Assembly: GCA_020161355.1 (NCBI GenBank)
Contig: JAIUOF010000010.1
Span: forward strand, 1 to 64,000
Direction of reading: 5' to 3'
From: Bacteroidota bacterium
Lineage (GTDB): Bacteria > Bacteroidota > Bacteroidia > Cytophagales > Spirosomataceae
DNA length: 64,000 nucleotides
This document shows positions 17,007 to 25,193 of the stretch, in pieces. Under the pieces are notes generated by a model. The model did not search any database and had not been told where the DNA came from. It saw nothing but the letters and a program-made list of their open reading frames with translations. The position numbers and the translations under genes are program-made. Numbering within the stretch: position 1 is the stretch's first letter; each line of letters starts with the position of its first letter.

Positions 17007-17963
17007 ATGAAACAAACCATTTTTAGTTTCTTTATTATTTCGGTTTTGTTTTTATCCTGTAAACCCAAAGCCGAAGAAAAACCCGATCGTAATATCTCAC
17101 TGGCTCAGTGGTCATTGCACAAAAGCTTTTTTGGCGATGCCCTCAACGGCGACTGGGAGGCATTTGCCCGATTATTGAAAGAAAACCCCGATTCGCTTTT
17201 GCAGGGGAAATTAAATCCCGACGATTTTCCGAAGATTGCAGCAGGTTATGGCGTAAATACCATTGAGCTGGTCAATACTTTCTATTTTAGCAAAGCCAAA
17301 GATATGGCCTACTGGGAGGCATTCAAAAAGCGTTGCGATGAAGCCGGCGTGAAAGTGGGCCTCATCATGTGCGATGCCCTGGGCGATATCGGTAATGCAG
17401 ATTTAGTAGAAAGACAAAAGGCCGTAGAAAACCACCATGATTGGGTGAAAATTGCGAAATTTTTGGGAGCAAGTACCATCAGAGTGAATGCCGCAGGACA
17501 GGGAACAGCCAAGGAGGTTGCCAAAAATGCTGCTGATGGATTGAAAAAACTTGGAGAATTTGCTGCCAAAGAAGGTATCAATGTTGTGGTGGAAAATCAT
17601 GGAGGTTATTCTTCTGACGGAAGCTGGCTGGCAGGTGTGATGAAGGCCGTAAACATGGAAAATGTAGGGACTTTGCCTGATTTTGGGAATTTCTGTCTGG
17701 AAAGTGGCCCTACAGGTTGCACCAAAGAATACGACCGCTACAAAGGGATTGCCGAGCTCATGCCTTTTGCCAAGGGCGTAAGTGCCAAGACCCATGTCTT
17801 TGATGATAAAGGCAATGAGGCCGAAATGGACTATGCCCGCATCTTGAAGATCGTGAAAGACGCAGGTTTCAAGGGCAATGTCGGGATAGAATTTGAGGGC
17901 GAAAAAATCAGTGAAGACGAGGGCATCAAAGCCACCAAAGCCTTGCTGGAGAAGCTACTTTAG
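17007..17963 (+). CDS. Lipoprotein with sugar phosphate isomerase/epimerase TIM barrel
   Basis: 318 residues from the ATG at 17007, which opens a lipoprotein signal peptide ending FLSC; a start 21 codons earlier would spoil that peptide. The mature part fits the xylose-isomerase-like TIM barrel (AP endonuclease 2 superfamily): VEL near the second strand, VVENHGG and EFEGE near later strands could supply the metal-binding acids. Envelope-anchored relatives are common in Bacteroidota and are usually thought to act on sugars or inositol-type substrates. The reaction is not known. A strong terminator follows. Confidence 0.8.
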   Translation: MKQTIFSFFIISVLFLSCKPKAEEKPDRNISLAQWSLHKSFFGDALNGDWEAFARLLKENPDSLLQGKLNPDDFPKIAAGYGVNTIELVNTFYFSKAKDMAYWEAFKKRCDEAGVKVGLIMCDALGDIGNADLVERQKAVENHHDWVKIAKFLGASTIRVNAAGQGTAKEVAKNAADGLKKLGEFAAKEGINVVVENHGGYSSDGSWLAGVMKAVNMENVGTLPDFGNFCLESGPTGCTKEYDRYKGIAELMPFAKGVSAKTHVFDDKGNEAEMDYARILKIVKDAGFKGNVGIEFEGEKISEDEGIKATKALLEKLL

Positions 17964-17983
17964 TAAATATGACCCATAGAAAG

Positions 17984-18017
17984 GCCTGCAAATCATATGA
18001 CTTGCAGGCTTTTTTTT
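17984..18017 (+). terminator. Terminator after the TIM-barrel lipoprotein gene
   Basis: GCCTGCAA (17984-17991) pairs with TTGCAGGC (18002-18009), followed by an eight-base T-run. Confidence 0.9.
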
Positions 18018-18118
18018 AAATTACTAGTGTCCCAGAAAAAAAAATTGGTCAAAATTTCTATTTATATCACTTAGTACATTTTTCAAAACTATAAGAAGAC
18101 CCCTAAGGAAAAATATTT

Positions 18119-18288
18119 CGTCGCCCTGCCGGCGAGGCCTTACTTTTTTTTGAAAAAAAGTAAGCAAAAAAACATTCATAAAATAATGATCCTCTCTAAA
18201 AATTTGATTGGCAGCACTCTATATTGATTGTGAATTACTCTTAAATCAAATTTTTAGAACGGACTATTTTATGATTCAAAGGAACAAT
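18119..18288 (+). repeat. Dispersed stem-loop element, copy D
   Basis: Hairpin CTTACTTTTTTT/AAAAAAAGTAAG, outer arms TCATAAAATA/TATTTTATGA, inner arms as in copy A. Its loop is almost identical to that of copy F (23210-23378), which lies in the opposite orientation about 5 kb away. Confidence 0.88.
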
Positions 18289-18323
18289 ATTTTATTTTAT
18301 TTGCCCTGTTGCTAGTATTTTTT

Positions 18324-18887
18324 TCAATTATCCACCAAAGTATAAGTCACTGTCACCGGGGTGGAACCCACCCTGAGGTCTCCGTAGTTGCCATCGGGAG
18401 AGGAAAACGTATAGGTGAGATTGTGCCCGTAATTTACGCCGTTACCGGTGTAAGAGCTCCCGATGCCCGTAATGATGTTTTGAGCGGTTGTCGAAAGCGT
18501 CACGGCTGCCGTGGGTGTACCTTTGGCTCCTGCACCTGTCGATGAGCTTCCTGCCAACACTGAAATACTTACGCCTGGTATCAAAGTACTCGCCGCCACC
18601 GTCACACTCCTGGAGGGTATCCCCGAGGCCGGAAGAATAGAGGAATAGTTGAGCCATACGCTGGCATTGTTGTCAGGTGAAGTTAATCGCTGACCGGCTT
18701 CCAGTGGGGTAGGCTGAATAAACGACGCATTGAAATTTTTGGAAGTGTTGCTTTCCAGATCCAGCAAGGCTACACTGGGTATCACCACAGTGACGGTATG
18801 GTCGTTGTTTTGAATGTCCTGGGCTTTTGCTCCCATACAGCCAAACAGGCATGCAGCCAAAATTGTAGTTTTTCTAAGTAGTTTCAT
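18324..18887 (-). CDS. Secreted 187-residue beta-rich protein (paralog 1)
   Basis: 187 residues from the ATG at 18887, with signal peptide ending AKAQ. The mature part is rich in Ser, Thr, Gly and Val with alternating patterns typical of a beta-sandwich, and ends VTYTLVDN. It is a clear paralog of the next gene (19348-19911): same length, shared PSVALLDLES, PTPLEAGQ and WLNYSSILPASG. Related small Bacteroidota secreted proteins can build surface fibres, but I do not recognise a named family. It is separated from its paralog by about 460 bp and is preceded by no operon partner. Confidence 0.75.
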   Translation of the reverse strand: MKLLRKTTILAACLFGCMGAKAQDIQNNDHTVTVVIPSVALLDLESNTSKNFNASFIQPTPLEAGQRLTSPDNNASVWLNYSSILPASGIPSRSVTVAASTLIPGVSISVLAGSSSTGAGAKGTPTAAVTLSTTAQNIITGIGSSYTGNGVNYGHNLTYTFSSPDGNYGDLRVGSTPVTVTYTLVDN

Positions 18888-19277
18888 GGTATTTTCACGT
18901 TTACGGTAAGTAAATACCTTTTTTTTGATTCCTAACAATTAGTAATGTTACAAATAATATGCCTGATTACCAAACATTTATCGGGCTAATATATAAATAA
19001 ATGATTATTAATGATTTATTTTTTCGAAAAAAATATAAAAAATATCAAGCGGTATCATCTTCAAATTTGGCATGATTGATTGGATTTGTTAGGAGAATGT
19101 AAAGAATAAATAGGACAAAAGGTGAGTTATTTTTTGCTTTTCTTAACCTGATTTTGTGGATTACTGGTTGGGAAAGGCTAAATCACAGAGAGAAGGCAAT
19201 ATGAAAGAGAGACGGATTTTGATTTTGAGATACAAATATTCCATAGAAGAATTGAATTAATAATCACCCCGAAATAC
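18888..19277. other. Non-coding gap between paralogs
   Basis: A+T-rich gap of about 390 bp that must contain the promoter of the 18324-18887 gene. I see no small gene or RNA here. Confidence 0.5.
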
Positions 19278-19310
19278 AAAAAAAACCGGAAGGAATTGCT
19301 TCCTCCCGGT
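19278..19310 (-). terminator. Terminator of the second paralog
   Basis: On the minus strand, ACCGG-GAGGAA pairs with TTCCTTCCGGT and runs into a T-tract; a further CCCCGA/TCGGGG pairing extends the stem. It lies 38 bp past the stop. Confidence 0.8.
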
Positions 19311-19347
19311 CGGGGTATTATAGGTCACTCAATAGTATTAATATATC

Positions 19348-19911
19348 TTAGTTATCTACCAAAGTGTAGGTAACGGTTACAGCTGTACTACCGGCTTTCA
19401 AAGCTGAGTAGTTGGCATCAACTGCAGAGAATGAATAAGTCAACTGATGTCCGTTGCTGGCACCGGTAGCTGTATAAGCACTACCAATTGAGTTGATTAC
19501 TGGCTGATCAGTAGCAGTAAGGGTTACAGCTGAGGTTGGTGTACCTTTAGTACCTGCACCTGTGGTTGCTGCACCGGCTACTACAGTCATAGTTACACCC
19601 GGAACAAGAGCACTCAATTTCACATCTACACGACGAGAAAGTACACCTGAAGCAGGAAGGATAGACGAGTAGTTTAACCAAACTGCTGAGTTGTCGGCAG
19701 GAGCATTAAGTTTCTGACCGGCTTCAAGTGGGGTAGGCTGCACGAAGGTAGCACTGAAGTTTTTGCTTGAGCTACTTTCAAGGTCTAAAAGGGCCACGCT
19801 AGGTACTACTACGGTAATGGTATGGTTGTCTGTTTGAGTATCCTGAGCTGAAGCACCGAATCCACATACTGCAAGAACTGCCACGAGGGCGAATTTTTTA
19901 AAGTTTTCCAT
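19348..19911 (-). CDS. Secreted 187-residue beta-rich protein (paralog 2)
   Basis: 187 residues, signal peptide ending ASAQ, and the same architecture as paralog 1. Compared with that gene its codons are more uniform (many GCT, GGT, GTA, ACT), which suggests stronger expression. It has its own terminator and a long A+T-rich upstream region. A structural, surface-exposed role such as a fibre or coat subunit is an inference from size, composition and duplication. No chaperone, usher or assembly gene is adjacent. Confidence 0.78.
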   Translation of the reverse strand: MENFKKFALVAVLAVCGFGASAQDTQTDNHTITVVVPSVALLDLESSSSKNFSATFVQPTPLEAGQKLNAPADNSAVWLNYSSILPASGVLSRRVDVKLSALVPGVTMTVVAGAATTGAGTKGTPTSAVTLTATDQPVINSIGSAYTATGASNGHQLTYSFSAVDANYSALKAGSTAVTVTYTLVDN

Positions 19912-20488
19912 TGGAATAAAATTGATTTAAGTGTTTTGCCTTGCGGCAGTTTAAAAAAATTATCACTGATTAAAAGGATACAAATACCATGCCGCGGGGC
20001 ATAAGTTTTCCGAATATTTTTTTTCACAATTTACTATTTTACAATATTTTGTGAGAATATGAATACTTTTAATCAGTTTTGGCTGATTATCAGTCTAAAA
20101 ACTCTAAAATGTAGGCCAGTTAGTTAGGGAAGAGGGTTTTTGAAAATTTTCATATTATTTTTCTTTTGGCATAAAGATTTGGCATGCCGGAGCCTATTTG
20201 AACATAAACAGGAAGAATTTCTAAATTTTGGAACGACAACATTGTAATATGCTATAACATGTCTGTCTTACAGTCCAAAAATGAAATAGAAAAGGTAATG
20301 TCGAATTATTGAAAATTACTGATGTTTCTAAAAATTTAAAAGCTTTTTTGTTCAAAACATAAGTTTGGTCAAGCTGAAAGAAAAATTGGTTCTGCGTCAA
20401 AAACAGTGGAAATACAATTTTTAATTTTGGGCATTTTTCTTTTTTTACATATAATTATTCAACGAAAGGCAATAAAATGAAATAAATA
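19912..20488. other. Long non-coding region upstream of paralog 2
   Basis: A+T-rich, with no open frame of protein-like composition. An ATGCC/GGCAT inverted repeat lies at about 19990-20003, close to where the promoter of the 19348-19911 gene should be. Confidence 0.45.
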
Positions 20489-20594
20489 ACACATAGTACA
20501 CAATAGGAAATACCACATAGGTACAATAGTTCAAGTCAACTATGTATCTATGTTAATGATAAAGGTATAGAATGGCTATGTGTTCTATGTGTTT
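20489..20594 (-). repeat. CACATAG-type palindromic repeat, isolated copy
   Basis: Read on the minus strand it contains the same CTATGTGGTATTTCCTA core and ACACATAG/CTATGTG arms as the repeat cluster at 43379-43860, in the opposite orientation and about 23 kb away. Confidence 0.75.
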
Positions 20595-20690
20595 AGAAAA
20601 TAAAGGTATTGTTTTTAATATACAATTTTTGAGAAAATAGAATTCCACTAAAAATGACGCAGAGCCGTAAAATATACGTTTTATATATTA

Positions 20691-20915
20691 CGTCGCTATG
20701 CCGAAGCGTGGCGGGGAGTTACTTTTTGCGGGTCGCCGCACCGTTCGAAAAAAAGCCGAAGGGTCGGACCCAACCAAAAAACATTCATAAACCGCGACGG
20801 CGGACCGTAATGATCCTCTCAAAAATTTGATTGCTTTCCTTTTAGTTATATTATTTTATGAAATTTTTAGAACGGACTCGGTCCGACGTTTCGGTTTTAT
20901 GATTTAAAGGAATCA
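20691..20915 (+). repeat. Dispersed stem-loop element, copy E (enlarged)
   Basis: Family start and end are present, but extra G+C-rich segments have been added. Two of these, CGGACCG at about 20800-20806 and CGGTCCG at about 20879-20885, face each other in the second stem and are complementary, so the stem is lengthened rather than broken. The first hairpin also carries an insert. Confidence 0.8.
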
Positions 20916-21051
20916 TTTTTTTGATTTTTCAATCAGCTCGTTTATTTAGAGTGAGAATGAAAAATAACAAAAACACTTTTTAGTGTTCTTACTTTATAAA
21001 TGCTACCCCAAAATTTTATTTCCATTTTTATTACTCATTAGTGAAAATATA

Positions 21052-21084
21052 TTTAAAAAGGGTCACCTCTTCAGATGACCCTTT
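21052..21084 (-). terminator. Terminator of the 116-residue hypothetical gene
   Basis: AAAGGGTCA (left, with further A's) pairs with TGACCCTTT. On the minus strand the stem is followed by a T-run, 6 bp after the stop. Confidence 0.85.
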
Positions 21085-21089
21085 CCAAA

Positions 21090-21440
21090 TCAGGCTGCGG
21101 CCTGGGGCGTGTTCTGAACCCGCTTCGGTTTTTTCTTCAGCGATTTTTTGGTGCCACCGGCCATCTGGTACTGATTGGAATCTTTGCCATATTTGGCTCC
21201 AACGCCTATCAGCATACGCTCACTGAAATCCCGGAGGACTTTCTCCTTTTCGAGAATCCGGTTTTTCAGCTCACCCAGTTGGGCAACCTGCGTCACATGG
21301 GTGTCGATCAGTTCCTCCAATTCAGTGATGGCGGTCTGATAACTGGCAACATTGAGACCATTTCCGAGGTCCAGATCGGCTGCTATGGATTTCACTCCCG
21401 AAATCCTGGTAATAGCAGAGGCGAGTACATAACTCTTCAT
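21090..21440 (-). CDS. Hypothetical small coiled-coil protein
   Basis: 116 residues from the ATG at 21440; a start 14 codons upstream adds a basic stretch that looks like leader sequence. The middle is a long amphipathic helix with Leu/Glu/Lys heptads (about residues 30-75). The tail has the sequence AKYGKDSNQYQMAGGTKKS followed by a basic end. I recall similar GKDSxxYxMAGG tails in uncharacterised Bacteroidota and cyanobacterial proteins. Function unknown. It stands alone between long non-coding regions and has its own terminator. Confidence 0.65.
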   Translation of the reverse strand: MKSYVLASAITRISGVKSIAADLDLGNGLNVASYQTAITELEELIDTHVTQVAQLGELKNRILEKEKVLRDFSERMLIGVGAKYGKDSNQYQMAGGTKKSLKKKPKRVQNTPQAAA

Positions 21441-22939
21441 CTTAATTGAAAAATTTTGGCCCCGGAATTTGATAATCCTCAAATGTTGACATAAATTGTA
21501 ACGTCAATTAAGATTTAATGTCAACTGGCTCTTTCCATTCGGTGAGGGCCTTTTGATTTTTACCGCATCTTCGGCCGGTTATAACTGATTATTCAGTCCG
21601 TTTCAGGGCTGTGTTTCCACAGCAATTCTGTTTCCCTGATTTAAGGCATTTGCCATAAATGCAGGAATTTCAAATATTAAAAATGATTTTCGGGTTTTTT
21701 TTCAACGCCACTGTAATACCTATTGTTACAGTTTGGCATTGACCCTCATCATTCTCTCAAAAAAAATATCCGAGTTCTGATGACAAACCGAGTATTTTAT
21801 TACCCGTAAAAATTATGTTAGATAAGAAGGCAACGTTACTTGATTCTAATCTTTAACAAATTTAGGTATTTATAATAGATATTTAAATGACAAAAAAACA
21901 AGAAATATGAATTTTTTTTTACACATTCTTGTAAGGGATTGACAAATAAAGACTTATGATGCATTTTGCTAAAAATATTATTTAAAATATGAATAAATGT
22001 TCGAAATATTAATTCTAATTATTTTATAAAACATTTAAAGTGCTGATTGTTAAATATTTATATTTTTCTAAATAAAATTATTTTTAGTAAAACCAAAAAT
22101 TTGCTACAAAATTTAGCAAGAAATTTTCTGAAAATGAAATTTTTTTCCTTTTCTCAAACCCTCTTTTTGATTTTTACCGGGCTCTCTCCGAGAACTATTC
22201 TTTGATATCTTCATAAAATGATTGATAATTTCGGACGAAGATTATTGATAAAATTATTTCACCAGGAAGCTCTCCAAAAACTTCATCCAATTTCCAAATC
22301 ATCTTGGCAAAGCTTTTCCTTAGTAAAAAACATTTCTTCCTTTATAATGGATGTTCGTTCTTTAGTAAAAAACTTTTCTTCCTTTACAATGAAAGTCTTT
22401 TGCTTTATAAAAAACTTTTTGTTTCAAATAGCAAAAGCATAAAGTCTGGCTTTTTCAACCACCATCAACCAAAGTTTTTCATTCTTGTTTTCCCTGTCAC
22501 GGCTGCCCCTTTTTTGGTTAGAAAGGTGATTTTAAGTCATTAAATGTTGGAATGACACCCATCAATCAATTATTAAAATATTTTTCAAATCTGAAATTTT
22601 TTGCGGCTTTCTTTGGCGTTTCTACCGATTCTCCAAATTAATTTTTGTATTGCTGGAAAACGAAATCGTTTGATATTTTTAGAATTTATTCTGATTTCAA
22701 TAAGTAATTGGAATAAATCAATTTTAACAAAAAAATAAAATACCGAATAATAAATTTTGAAAAAAAAACTTCAAAATTTAGGGGTCCATAGCTTATTTGC
22801 ACCGAAGCTAAAGACAGCAAAGTACTAATTGATTGTAATTGTTTTAAAACATTAAATGGTAAACCAGTTCACTATTTAAGGAAATCTCAGGTCGATTTAT
22901 CCAGGCCTTTTGATTGAGAAAGATTAAAACAATAAATAT
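21441..22939. other. 1.5-kb A+T-rich non-coding region
   Basis: No credible gene on either strand. The open frames at 22218-22442 and 22304-22543 are made of a repeated TTTAGTAAAAAAC-TTTCTTCCTTTA segment and look accidental. The first 80 bp should hold the promoter of the hypothetical gene at 21440. Confidence 0.5.
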
Positions 22940-23112
22940 GCATGAAAACGCCCGGAGGGCTTCCCCAATGGAATACCTCCTCATCAGAAATGATCAAGTA
23001 TAGCCGAAACTAAGATCTTCTGGATTGCATATTTTGCCCACTGTATGATTGACAAATAGACCGCTAGGGACCCACAAAATGGGACTGAGAGGGCGAAGCC
23101 GTACAAACCAAT
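22940..23112. other. G+C-richer island with hairpins, candidate structured RNA or relic
   Basis: A 170-bp stretch, clearly richer in G+C than the surrounding 2 kb, with local hairpins such as GCCC-GGA-GGGC (22950-22960) and CCCACAAAATGGG (23071-23083). It lies about 450 bp upstream of the UpxY-type antiterminator gene. It has no long open frame; a 40-codon frame on the minus strand is not convincing. I do not recognise a known RNA class. Confidence 0.4.
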
Positions 23113-23209
23113 TCATATTTTCAGTTTTTTTGCCTATCCCTAACAACCATAAGAATTAAAAGGCAAGAGAGAATTTATTTTTTACAGGGATTCCTAAGAA
23201 TAAAAAGAA

Positions 23210-23378
23210 TTGTTCCTTTGTTCATAAAATAGTCCGTTCTAAAAATTTGATTTAAGAGTAATTGACAATCAATATAGAGTGCTGCCAATCAAATTTTTAG
23301 AGAGGATCATTATTTTATGAGTGTTTTTTTGCCTACTTTTTTTCAAAAAAAAGTAGGGCCCCGCCGGCAAGGCGACGT
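23210..23378 (-). repeat. Dispersed stem-loop element, copy F
   Basis: Inverted relative to copy D and nearly identical to it, including the loop. It carries the CCTACTTTTTTT/AAAAAAAGTAGG hairpin. It lies directly upstream of the presumed promoter region of the exopolysaccharide locus. Confidence 0.88.
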
Positions 23379-23564
23379 AAAATTTGTAAAAAAGGACTTG
23401 AAATTTTGCTTAAGTATGTAAATTCTCATAGTTCTAACTTTACAGGTGGGTTTACTAAATTTTGAAATACTAAGGATGCTGATAAAATATATAATTTTTT
23501 CCAAAAAAACCTTTATCACTCACCCATTTACAAGTTTGAACTTTTTAGCCATGAATATTATACA

Positions 23565-24062
23565 ATGATCCGCTGGTACGTAATCTACACCCGATCGAGA
23601 CACGAAAAAAAAGTCGAAGAACTGTTGCTGCAGCAAGGCATAGAGGCATGGTGCCCCAAAATCACCGTGGCTCGTGCCTGGAGCGACAGGGTAAAAAAAG
23701 TAGTAGAGCCGCTGTTCAGATCCTACGTTTTTGTACATATAGATGAAAAAGAACGCTTCGAGGTGTTTAAGACTCCGGGCATCGTAAAATTTGTAAACTT
23801 CAGAGGCGAGCTGGCCACCCTAAAGCCAGCCGAAATAAAAAAAATCAGGTCCCTGCTCAACGATTTTGACCCATCTCACGTATCGGTAGAAAGCCTCAGT
23901 CCCAATGACCGGGTGGTGGTGTCCTCCGGTGCATTTATGGATGCCGAAGGGGTGATACTCGAAACCAAGGGCCGCATCCTGACGGTTTATCTCGAAACCC
24001 TGGGCATGAAAGTGAGGTTTGATTACAATAAAAATATCATCGAAAAGGTGGTGAGTTTGTGA
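23565..24062 (+). CDS. UpxY-type NusG paralog (transcription antiterminator)
   Basis: 165 residues. An NGN domain fills about residues 1-105 (WYVIYTRSRHEKKVEELL and PLFRSYVFVHI are typical), followed by a short KOW-like region. NusG paralogs of this size at the head of Bacteroidota capsule loci (UpxY) act on RNA polymerase to let it read through the long operon. Its place as first gene, 36 bp before the Wza gene, supports that role here. The target sequence in the leader has not been identified, and no UpxZ-like partner is visible. Confidence 0.88.
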   Translation: MIRWYVIYTRSRHEKKVEELLLQQGIEAWCPKITVARAWSDRVKKVVEPLFRSYVFVHIDEKERFEVFKTPGIVKFVNFRGELATLKPAEIKKIRSLLNDFDPSHVSVESLSPNDRVVVSSGAFMDAEGVILETKGRILTVYLETLGMKVRFDYNKNIIEKVVSL

Positions 24063-24098
24063 AAAATGCTATAAATTGAGAGGCAAAAACTCCTAATA

Positions 24099-24902
24099 AT
24101 GAAAATAAATCTTAAACTAGTTGCGATTCTGGCTCTTGCCTGGCTCAATTATGCCTGTGTCAAGACCCCGGTGATGTCTTACTTTGACAGTGCCGACTCC
24201 ACCGAACGCATGCAGTTGCCTTACCTCGTCAATGTCCAGACGGTCATTAAGCCTGACGACATTCTGGCCATAACGATTACCTCTCTGAACAAGGAAACCA
24301 ACGATATCATCAATTTCAATAACATCAACCCTTTACTCACTACGACCTTCCCGGGGCAAAGTGGATCAATGAGAGGCCAGCCGTTGGGATTTTTGGTGGA
24401 TAAAGAAGGGGGCGTGGAGATGCCCATGATTGGCAAGGTCAATCTGCTGGGCATGCGTACCGATCAGGCTGCTGAGATGGTGAGAAAAGAAGTGGAGAAG
24501 ATATTGAAAAATCCTTCGGTCAACATTCGTTTCCTCAACCATAAGTTCTCGGTATTGGGCGAAGTAGCCCGCCCGGGGGTATTTAACTTACTGGATGACC
24601 GCACCACCCTGCCAGAGGCCCTGGCCATGGCGGGTGACCTTACGGCCTTTGGTAACCGTAAAAATGTGATGCTGATTAGAGACTATGAAGGCGACCGGGA
24701 GATTGTGAGAATCAATCTCAGCAACAAAGATATCTTTCATTCCAAATATTATTATCTCAGGAACGGTGACCTGCTCTATGTGGAGCCACTTCCTTCCAAG
24801 GGTACCTATGCCGAGCAAAAAGTACAGCTGGCACCCATTTACATGAGTGCGATCTCAACACTGGCGATAGTGGTGACTTTGATATTGAATGTGGTGAAAT
24901 GA
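24099..24902 (+). CDS. Wza-like polysaccharide export lipoprotein
   Basis: 267 residues with a lipoprotein signal peptide ending NYAC. An export (Poly_export) domain lies in the first half (IKPDDILAITI, and VDKEGGVEMPMIGKV), and an SLBB domain follows (HKFSVLGEVARPGVF). A hydrophobic helix ends the protein (about 243-264). This shorter form is the usual Bacteroidota outer-membrane exporter, which pairs with a Wzc-type copolymerase. It lies between the UpxY gene and the tyrosine kinase. Confidence 0.92.
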   Translation: MKINLKLVAILALAWLNYACVKTPVMSYFDSADSTERMQLPYLVNVQTVIKPDDILAITITSLNKETNDIINFNNINPLLTTTFPGQSGSMRGQPLGFLVDKEGGVEMPMIGKVNLLGMRTDQAAEMVRKEVEKILKNPSVNIRFLNHKFSVLGEVARPGVFNLLDDRTTLPEALAMAGDLTAFGNRKNVMLIRDYEGDREIVRINLSNKDIFHSKYYYLRNGDLLYVEPLPSKGTYAEQKVQLAPIYMSAISTLAIVVTLILNVVK

Positions 24903-24904
24903 CA

Positions 24905-24960
24905 CCTCACCCGATACGTCGGACCGCCCCCGCCCGCCTCTCCATAAGAGAGGGGGGATA
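24905..24960. repeat. G+C-rich palindromic intergenic repeat
   Basis: Contains CCTCTC-CATAA-GAGAGG with flanking C-run and G-run, a form of repeat often seen in Cytophagales intergenic DNA. It lies in the 291-bp gap between wza and wzc, where a polymerase pause or terminator might act; no U-tract follows. Confidence 0.5.
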
Positions 24961-25193
24961 ATAAGGATGTTTTCTATTCACGGGAGTGGGGGGTAAGTTG
25001 CGGCATCAATCCTTAGGTAAGGGAGGGGTGTTTTGCGATGATGAAGTGGCAGGCGGAGGAGAAGAAGCATAATGGATTGACCCAAAAAGTTTACAGTAAT
25101 ATTTGGTTTCATTGGGATATTAGGCGGTGCAGCCTTGTACCGGAAAATAAAAATGGCAATACGCTACCAATAGAATAGTTTAAATTTATACCC

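Noticed and set aside
22218..22543. Two overlapping plus-strand frames of 74 and 79 codons
   Set aside because: They are created by a local repeat of A+T-rich sequence, are rich in Phe/Lys/Ser, and lack any domain.
22981..23000. Hammerhead-like CTGATGAG core on the minus strand in the G+C-rich island
   Set aside because: The required downstream GAAA segment and cleavage triplet with a closing stem were not found at proper spacing, so it is probably chance.
13766..23378. Possibility that elements A-F are a CRISPR array
   Set aside because: Copies are about 170 bp, far apart, in both orientations and without regular spacers; no cas gene is present.
25038..25178. 46-codon plus-strand frame between wza and wzc
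   Set aside because: No signal peptide, domain or homology recalled; the gap also contains a palindromic repeat, so a chance frame is more likely.
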